Of a stretch of 64,000 nucleotides of DNA, positions 56,157-64,000 are shown in pieces. The notes beneath the pieces were generated by a model. The model had not been told where the DNA came from. It made no database searches and saw only the letters and a list, made by a program, of their open reading frames with translations. Position numbers and translations under genes: made by a program. Numbering within the stretch: the stretch's first letter is position 1; each line of letters opens with the position of its first letter. This DNA comes from Rhodoplanes tepidamans. GTDB taxonomy: Bacteria > Pseudomonadota > Alphaproteobacteria > Rhizobiales > Xanthobacteraceae. The stretch covers positions 123,423 to 187,422 of the forward strand of contig NZ_JAUSUJ010000015.1 in NCBI RefSeq assembly GCF_030813915.1, given 5' to 3'.

Positions 56157-56914
56157 GGCGCGACTGCCGCGACGGCGCCGGTGCGGCCGGTCGCGCTGTC
56201 GGAATCGATGCGGCCGGAGCGCATGCGCACGACGCGATCGCAGCGCGCCGCGAGCGCCGGGTCGTGGGTGACCAGGACCAGCGTCATGCCGCGCTCGGCC
56301 TGGCCGGCGAACATCAGGTCGACGATGCCGCGGCCGGTCGCCTCGTCGAGATTGCCGGTCGGCTCGTCGGCGACCAGGATCGACGGGGCCGGCGCGAGCG
56401 CGCGGGCGAGCGCGACGCGCTGCTGCTCGCCGCCGGAGAGCTGCGAGGGATAGTGGCCGAGCCGCTCGCCGAGCCCGACGGCCCCGAGCTCGGCACGGGC
56501 GACGTCGAAGGCGTCGCGGCTCCCCGCCAGCTCGAGTGGCACCGCGACGTTCTCGATCGCCGTCATGGTCGGGATCAGGTGGAACGACTGGAACACGATG
56601 CCGATGTTTCGGCCGCGAAACCGGGCGAGCGCATCCTCGTCCATGGCGCCGAGATCGGTGCCGTCCACCACGACCGACCCGGAATCGGGGCGTTCGAGGC
56701 CGGCCATCACCATCAGCAGCGTCGATTTGCCCGATCCCGACGGTCCGGTGAGGCCGATCGCCTCGCCGCGCCCTATATCAAGGGCGATGTCCTTGAGGAT
56801 GTGGACCCGCGCCGCGTCCCGGCCGAGCGCGAGATCGACGCCGGTGAGCGAGATGGCGGGTGCGAGGGAGCGAATGATCGTGGAGCTTGCGGGCTTGGAG
56901 CTTGTGTCGTCCAT
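56153..56914 (-). CDS. ybbA: ABC transporter ATP-binding protein (YbbA/LolD-type)
   Basis: 253 residues from the ATG at 56914. Walker A GPSGSGKSTLLMVMAGLERP, Q-loop IVFQSFHLIPTMTAIENVAV, signature YPSQLSGGEQQRVALARALA, Walker B ILVADEPTGNLD and switch VLVTHDPALA, the MacB/LolD pattern. It is divergent from the SGNH-esterase gene with 43 bp between their starts, the same arrangement as E. coli tesA and ybbA-ybbP. Confidence 0.95.
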   Translation of the reverse strand: MDDTSSKPASSTIIRSLAPAISLTGVDLALGRDAARVHILKDIALDIGRGEAIGLTGPSGSGKSTLLMVMAGLERPDSGSVVVDGTDLGAMDEDALARFRGRNIGIVFQSFHLIPTMTAIENVAVPLELAGSRDAFDVARAELGAVGLGERLGHYPSQLSGGEQQRVALARALAPAPSILVADEPTGNLDEATGRGIVDLMFAGQAERGMTLVLVTHDPALAARCDRVVRMRSGRIDSDSATGRTGAVAAVAP

Positions 56915-56957
56915 CGTCGGGTCTGTGCTGCGCCGTCCGTGGCGGGGGACAAAGGAG

Positions 56958-57710
56958 ATGCCGGGCGGCCGCGCCCTTCCGCCGTCGCCGGTGCGACGGC
57001 CGTCCCCCTCATATGGGACGGCGGGGCGCCGGGTCCAGCCGCCGGGCCGGCTCGGCGCCCTGGTGGCGGGGGCGATGCTGCTCGCCGGAGCCGCTGCGAC
57101 GGGCGCCACGGCGCAGACCGCGGCACCGCCGCTGCGGATCGTCGCACTCGGCGATTCCCTGGTTGCCGGCTACGGGCTGCCGCCCGGCGACTCCTTTCCG
57201 GTTCGGCTCGAGAAGGCGCTCGCGGCGAACGGCCGCAGCGGGCCGCGGGTCGAGATCGTCAATGCCGGCGTCTCCGGCGACACCGTGACCGACGGCCTCG
57301 CCCGCCTCGACTGGGCGATCGGCGACGACGTCGACGGCGTCATCGTCGAGCTCGGCGCCAACGACGCGCTGCGCGGCATCGATCCGGCCGTCACCCGCAA
57401 GGCGCTGGACGCGATCCTGAAATCGCTCGCGGCGCGGGGCCTGCCGGTGCTGCTCGCCGGCATGCAGGCGCCGCCCAATCTGGGACCCGAGTACAAGCAG
57501 GCCTTCGACCGGATCTTTCCCGAGCTCGCCGCCGCCTACGACGTGCTGTTCTTCCCGTTCTTCCTCGACGGGGTGGCGGCCGAGCGCAACCTCAACCAGG
57601 CGGACGGCATGCATCCGAACGGCAAGGGCGTCGGCGTGATCGTCGAGCGCATCCTGCCGAAGGTGGAGGAGCTGGTCGGGCGCGCCGCGGCGCGCCGGGA
57701 TGCGAAGTGA
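56958..57710 (+). CDS. tesA: SGNH/GDSL arylesterase (TesA-like)
   Basis: 250 residues if started at the ATG at 56958. The ribosome site AAAGGAG there touches the ATG, so a GTG at 56991 (239 residues) or a later start is possible. Signal helix near GALVAGAMLLAGAAAT, cleaved near AQTAA. SGNH blocks: IVALGDSLVAGYGLPP (Ser), NAGVSGDTV (Gly), ELGANDALRG (Asn) and DGMHPNGKG (Asp-His). Periplasmic esterase or lysophospholipase, probably working with YbbAP. Confidence 0.9.
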   Translation: MPGGRALPPSPVRRPSPSYGTAGRRVQPPGRLGALVAGAMLLAGAAATGATAQTAAPPLRIVALGDSLVAGYGLPPGDSFPVRLEKALAANGRSGPRVEIVNAGVSGDTVTDGLARLDWAIGDDVDGVIVELGANDALRGIDPAVTRKALDAILKSLAARGLPVLLAGMQAPPNLGPEYKQAFDRIFPELAAAYDVLFFPFFLDGVAAERNLNQADGMHPNGKGVGVIVERILPKVEELVGRAAARRDAK

Positions 57711-57718
57711 CGGCTCTG

Positions 57719-57757
57719 TCATTCCGGGGCGTGCCGTCGGCCCGCGCCCCGGAACGA
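57719..57757. repeat. Short palindromic repeat between tesA and thpR
   Basis: TCATTCCGGGGCG and CGCCCCGGAACGA as inverted arms, a recurring style of intergenic hairpin in this window. It may act as a weak terminator. Confidence 0.6.
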
Positions 57758-57783
57758 CCCGGAGCGAAACCTGGACCGAGACC

Positions 57784-58347
57784 ATGCCCAGACTGTTCAC
57801 GGCCCTGGAGATTCCCGCCGAGATCGGCGACCGGCTGGCGATGCTGCGCGGCGGCCTGCCGGGCGCCCGCTGGATCGATCCCGAGAACTATCACCTGACG
57901 CTCCGCTTCATCGGCGACATCGACGATGCGCTGGCGAACGACGTCGTCCAGGTGCTGGGCGGGGTCTGGCGCGCCGCCTTCGACCTCGCCCTCGACGGGC
58001 TCGATGCGTTCGGGGGCCGCAAGCCGCGCGCCGTGTTCGCGGCGGCGCAGGCGATCCCGGCGCTGGTCGAGCTGCAGGCCGAGCACGAGCGGCTGCTGCA
58101 GCGGATCGGCCTTCCGGCCGAGGGACGGAAGTTCTCGCCGCACGTCACGCTCGCCCGGCTGCGCGACACCTCGTCGCGGCAGGTGGCCGACTATCTGGCG
58201 ACCCGGGCCGGCTTCCGCTCGGCCCCGTTCCGGGTCGAGCGGTTCGTGCTGATGTCGTCGCGCGCCTCGACGGGCGGCGGACCCTATGTGGTCGAGGCCG
58301 CCTATCCGTTCTGGGCGCCGGCGCTCGCCGTCCCGCCCTCCGGCTGA
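57784..58347 (+). CDS. thpR: RNA 2',3'-cyclic phosphodiesterase ThpR (LigT)
   Basis: 187 residues from the ATG at 57784. 2H phosphoesterase fold with the two HxT motifs, NYHLTLRFIGDI near residue 40 and FSPHVTLARLRD near residue 120. It opens 2',3'-cyclic phosphate ends of RNA. The end overlaps the convergent GNAT gene by 46 bp. Confidence 0.95.
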   Translation: MPRLFTALEIPAEIGDRLAMLRGGLPGARWIDPENYHLTLRFIGDIDDALANDVVQVLGGVWRAAFDLALDGLDAFGGRKPRAVFAAAQAIPALVELQAEHERLLQRIGLPAEGRKFSPHVTLARLRDTSSRQVADYLATRAGFRSAPFRVERFVLMSSRASTGGGPYVVEAAYPFWAPALAVPPSG

Positions 58348-58940
58348 GTCCCGTCGGCGGCCGGAGCGGCCGGCCGCAGCAGCCGCGCCTGGAAGTCGAG
58401 GCAGGCGGCCGCGAAGCTGTGGCTGTCGGTGACCAGCTCCCGCATCAGCGAGAGCGGCGTCGGCCGCGGGTTCTGCACCTTGCCGACCACGGTGCCGAAG
58501 TCGAACGAGAACTCGGCCGCGAACTTGCGCGCCAGCTGCTGCATCCGGTGGTTCTCGGACAGGCAGGCGATGTGCATGAGCTTGATGCCGCGGTTGCGGG
58601 CGGCGAGCAGGCAGCGCTCCAGCAGGGCCGAGCCGACGCCGTGGCTCTGCCACGGCCGCTCGACGCTGAACGCCGCCTCGGCCTCCCGGCTGGTCGCCGG
58701 CGGGATGAGGCGCAGATCGGCGGCGCCGCGGAGAATGCCGTCGACGTAGAAGCCGTGGATGATGGTCTCGGCGGCGTCGAGCGTCGCCGCGTAGCTGCGG
58801 ATCATCTCGTCCGACACGGCGCCGCCGAAGCGGCTGCGGCGGCTGTCGGCGTCGAGCCGCAGCAGATGGTCCCGGTAGGCGTGCGCCTCGACCGGCCAGA
58901 GCTTGCGGATCAGTCCGCCTTCGATGAACACTTCCTGCAT
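58302..58940 (-). CDS. GNAT family N-acetyltransferase
   Basis: 212 residues. GNAT core with AAFSVERPWQSHGVGSALLE (acetyl-CoA loop of Q/R-xx-G-x-G/A type) and GIKLMHIACLSENHRMQQLA; the N-terminal part RDHLLRLDADSRRSRFGG is frequent in a subfamily of single-domain acetyltransferases of unknown target. The last ~15 codons overlap thpR on the other strand. Confidence 0.88.
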   Translation of the reverse strand: MQEVFIEGGLIRKLWPVEAHAYRDHLLRLDADSRRSRFGGAVSDEMIRSYAATLDAAETIIHGFYVDGILRGAADLRLIPPATSREAEAAFSVERPWQSHGVGSALLERCLLAARNRGIKLMHIACLSENHRMQQLARKFAAEFSFDFGTVVGKVQNPRPTPLSLMRELVTDSHSFAAACLDFQARLLRPAAPAADGTQPEGGTASAGAQNG

Positions 58941-59299
58941 TCCGGGGGTCTCCTGCGCTCGCGCGTCTTCGGCCCCGGACGTTCCCCCATGCTTCCCGGC
59001 CTTCGACCGGACCGGACTGCGCCCGGCGACTTTTGCTGCAACGCAACATAAGCACGGCGTCCCCCGACGCCAGGGGCACTATCGCAGCGCTGGTATTCCG
59101 AAACTTGATCCATCGTAAGGATGTGGAAGAAATTCCCGTTATTGGCGAATACCCACGACTAAAGTTGTAGAAGGCCCGCGCCGGAGCGGGCCGGGCTCGC
59201 CGCAGCGCGGCGACGGGCGACAAAACCGCGACGTCGCGCTTGTGGAACCGGCCCATCCCCCGTTAAACGAAGGCGAACCCCCGCCGCCCGGAACCCGAC
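58941..59299. other. Intergenic region upstream of zapE
   Basis: 359 bp without a gene. An AT-richer patch at about 59095-59165 probably carries the promoters of the flanking divergent genes, but no box stands out. A perfect GGCCCGC / GCGGGCC hairpin lies at 59173-59192 without a T run. Confidence 0.4.
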
Positions 59300-60472
59300 T
59301 TGTCCATTACCGAGCGATACGCCGCCCTCGTCGCCGCCGGAGAGATCGAGCGCGACCGCGCCCAGGCCCGCATCGTCGAGGCACTCGGGGACCTGCAGGA
59401 GCGGCTCGTCACCGACCGGATCGCCAGGAAGTCGTCGGCGCTGGGCTGGCTGTTCGGCGGGCGCGACAGCAAGCGGCCGCCCTTCGTGAAGGGACTCTAC
59501 CTTCACGGCGAGGTCGGCCGCGGCAAGACCATGCTGATGGACCTGTTCTACGCCACCAGCCGGGTCGAGAAGCGCCGCCGCGCCCATTTCCACGAGTTCA
59601 TGGCCGACGTGCACGACCGCGTGCACGTCTATCGCCGCCGCCTGAAGGCCGGCGAGGTCGCCGGCGGCGACCCGATCGCGCTGACCGCGGGCGATCTCGC
59701 CGCCGAGGCGTGGCTCCTGTGCTTCGACGAGTTCCACGTCACCGACATCGCCGACGCGATGATCCTCGGGCGGCTGTTCACGAAGCTGTTCGAGCTCGGC
59801 GTCGTGGTGGTGGCGACCTCCAACGTCGTCCCGGACGAGCTCTACAAGGACGGGCTGAACCGGGCGCTGTTCGTGCCGTTCATCGGGCTCCTGAAGGAGC
59901 ACATGGAGGTGATGCGGCTCGACGCCCGCACCGACTATCGCCGCGAGAAGCTCGCCGGGGTGCAGGTGTGGCACGCGCCGGCCGACGCGCAGGCCGATGC
60001 CGCGCTCGACGACGCCTGGCAGCGGCTGACCGGCGGCCACGAGACCGCCGAGCACAGCATGACCGTGAAGGGACGCGTGCTGAAGGTGCCGCGCTCCGGC
60101 ATGGGTGCGGCGCGCTTCAGCTTCCATGATCTGTGCGAGCAGCCGCTCGGCGCGTCCGATTATCTGCGCCTCGCCCACGAGTTCCACACCCTCGTGCTCG
60201 ACCATGTGCCGGTGATGGATTTCGCCAAGCGCAACGAGGCGAAGCGGTTCATCGCGCTGATCGACACGCTCTACGATCACGGCGTCAAGCTGGTCGCCTC
60301 GGCCGAGACCGAGCCGGAGGGGCTCTATCTGGCGACAGTCGGCTACGAAGCCAACGAGTTCAAGCGCACCGTGTCGCGGCTGATCGAGATGGCCTCGGAG
60401 AGCTATCTCGAGCTGCCGCACGGCCAGCGCGGCGCGATGTCCGGCGACACCGCCGGGCTGGTCGAGACGTGA
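59300..60472 (+). CDS. zapE: Cell division protein ZapE (AFG1-type ATPase)
   Basis: 390 residues, starting at a TTG (59300), where the family usually begins (ITERYAALVAAGEIERD). P-loop ATPase: Walker A LHGEVGRGKTMLMDLFY, RRRAHFHEFMADVHDRVH, Walker B LLCFDEFHVTDIADAMIL, sensor VVVATSNVVPDELYKDGLNR, and RFIALIDTLYDHGVKLVASA. ZapE binds FtsZ and destabilises the ring. Upstream of mdh as in many alphaproteobacteria. Confidence 0.95.
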   Translation: MSITERYAALVAAGEIERDRAQARIVEALGDLQERLVTDRIARKSSALGWLFGGRDSKRPPFVKGLYLHGEVGRGKTMLMDLFYATSRVEKRRRAHFHEFMADVHDRVHVYRRRLKAGEVAGGDPIALTAGDLAAEAWLLCFDEFHVTDIADAMILGRLFTKLFELGVVVVATSNVVPDELYKDGLNRALFVPFIGLLKEHMEVMRLDARTDYRREKLAGVQVWHAPADAQADAALDDAWQRLTGGHETAEHSMTVKGRVLKVPRSGMGAARFSFHDLCEQPLGASDYLRLAHEFHTLVLDHVPVMDFAKRNEAKRFIALIDTLYDHGVKLVASAETEPEGLYLATVGYEANEFKRTVSRLIEMASESYLELPHGQRGAMSGDTAGLVET

Positions 60473-60614
60473 GGGGGCGAGCCCCGACGGATCGGCCGGG
60501 TCGGTCGGGCGAGCGCGCCCGATCGGAACTGTCGACCGACGTCTTCGTGTGCGCCACGGCGCACGGATTCGGCCCGGGATGCGAATACGGTCGCGACGGC
60601 GGGGCGCGACTTGA

Positions 60615-61649
<1,035 letters not shown>

Positions 61650-61779
61650 ACGCGGTCCGGACGAGACGACCTGTGACAGCGACTTCGGGGCGCCGGGGCT
61701 TCGGCCGCGGCGCCCCGAACCAGGACACTGATCGTGGCAACGCCGTCCGGCGCCGTCGGACGCGAGCGGGGGTGTGGGC

Positions 61780-62948
<1,169 letters not shown>

Positions 62949-62949
<1 letters not shown>

Positions 62950-63833
62950 TGTCCATCCTGATCGACAAGAACACCAAGGTCATCTGCCAGGGCTTCACCG
63001 GCAAGAACGGCACCTTCCACTCCGAGCAGGCGATCGCCTACGGCACCAGGATGGTCGGCGGCACCTCGCCCGGGAAGGGCGGCTCGACCCATCTCGGCCT
63101 GCCGGTGTTCGACACCGTCGCGGAGGCGCGTGAGAAGACCGGGGCCGACGCCTCGGTGATCTACGTGCCGCCGCCCGGCGCCGCCGACGCGATCTGCGAG
63201 GCGATCCAGGCCGAGATCCCGCTGATCGTCTGCATCACCGAGGGCATCCCGGTGCTCGACATGGTGAAGGTCAAGCGGGCGCTGGACGGCTCCAAGTCGC
63301 GCCTGATCGGGCCGAACTGCCCGGGCGTGCTGACCGCGGGCGAGTGCAAGATCGGCATCATGCCGGGCAACATCTTCAAGCCCGGCTCGGTCGGCGTGCT
63401 GTCGCGCTCCGGCACCCTCACCTACGAGGCGGTGTTCCAGACCACCCAGGTCGGGCTGGGCCAGACCACCGCGGTCGGCATCGGCGGCGACCCGGTGAAG
63501 GGCACCGAGTTCATCGACATGCTGGAGAAGTTCCTGGCCGACCCGAAGACCGAGTCGATCATCATGATCGGCGAGATCGGCGGCTCGGCCGAGGAGGACG
63601 CGGCCCAGTTCCTGATCGACGAGGCCAAGCGCGGCCGCAAGAAGCCGATGGTCGGCTTCATCGCCGGCGTGACGGCGCCGCCCGGGCGCCGCATGGGCCA
63701 TGCCGGCGCGATCATCGCGGGCGGCAAGGGCGACGCCAAGAGCAAGATCGCCGCCATGGAAGCGGCCGGCATCAAGGTGTCGCCGTCGCCGGCCCGCCTC
63801 GGGACGACGCTGGCGGCTCTGCTCAAGGGCTGA
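62949..63833 (+). CDS. sucD: Succinate-CoA ligase (ADP-forming) alpha subunit
   Basis: 294 residues; TGATG overlap with sucC. CoA-binding Rossmann domain [92 protein letters not shown] and the active-site His in [12 protein letters not shown]. In relatives sucA and sucB follow; here the contig breaks off 30 bp after the stop. Confidence 0.98.
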
Positions 63834-63878
63834 CGGGGCGGCCGGCGGGCCGCTGCCGGGCTTCGACGGATCGGAAGT

Positions 63879-64000
<122 letters not shown>

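Noticed and set aside
53358..56453. 1,031-codon plus-strand frame opposite the YbbP/YbbA genes
   Set aside because: Low-complexity Arg/Gly/Asp/Gln text without domains; the minus-strand permease and ATPase explain the region.

Overview
The window is one 64 kb, very GC-rich (near 70 percent by eye), densely coded stretch of an alphaproteobacterial chromosome, most likely from the order Hyphomicrobiales (Rhizobiales). The evidence is conserved gene neighbourhoods (rplU-rpmA-acetyltransferase-obgE; acnA divergent from ccmABCDG; mdh-sucC-sucD; a tesA-like gene divergent from ybbA-ybbP), the alphaproteobacterial families DUF2794 and DUF1223, and a RopB/Omp25-like outer-membrane protein. It opens inside a tctA-like gene and ends in a 50-base G run that looks like a contig-end artefact.

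Layout. 1-3065: end of a TctA-type permease, a patatin phospholipase and a secreted protein. 3062-10971: a minus-strand block for activation and breakdown of an unknown carboxylic acid as its CoA thioester (CoA transferase, acyl-CoA ligase, two enoyl-CoA hydratases, HMG-CoA-lyase-like protein, nitronate-monooxygenase-like flavoprotein, TctC-type binding protein, MarR regulator). 11120-13309: nirK-nirV behind a palindrome of the NnrR type. 13331-15445: ArsC-like protein, beta-barrel outer-membrane protein, DUF411 protein. 15504-26336: a GntR regulator divergent from a Rieske oxygenase, a glutamine-synthetase-like ligase, ferredoxin, ferredoxin reductase, a five-gene branched-chain-type ABC transporter and a hemerythrin. 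This reads as uptake and oxidation of an amine-bearing compound through a gamma-glutamyl intermediate, which is inference from gene content.

26389-32778 is accessory DNA. A DUF3883 gene is followed by a complete 2,655 bp IS1595-family element (27384-30038) with 21 bp perfect inverted ends and an 8 bp target duplication. Besides its transposase it carries a solitary Cas2-like (SinR-family) protein, an HNH-like zinc protein of lower GC, and a small basic reading frame. The element sits just upstream of a polymorphic-toxin-like gene with a PD-(D/E)XK-like C-terminus. That gene is followed by two near-duplicate putative immunity genes, the second preceded by an orphan copy of the toxin's last 22 codons.

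32952-42850 returns to core genes: tRNA-Ser(CGA), rplU, rpmA, a GNAT gene, obgE and proB, with an insert of a PepSY membrane protein, two unusual glycosyltransferases and a DUF72 protein between obgE and proB. 43134-49111 holds cytochrome c maturation genes (ccmABCDG) divergent from acnA. 49368-63833 holds DUF1223, DUF2794, two tandem Bax-inhibitor-1 proteins, a YbbAP-type exporter divergent from an SGNH esterase, thpR, a GNAT gene, zapE, mdh, sucC and sucD. A structured, terminator-ended non-coding RNA candidate lies near 50475-50705 on the minus strand. Three to four palindromic intergenic repeats lie at 42889-57757.
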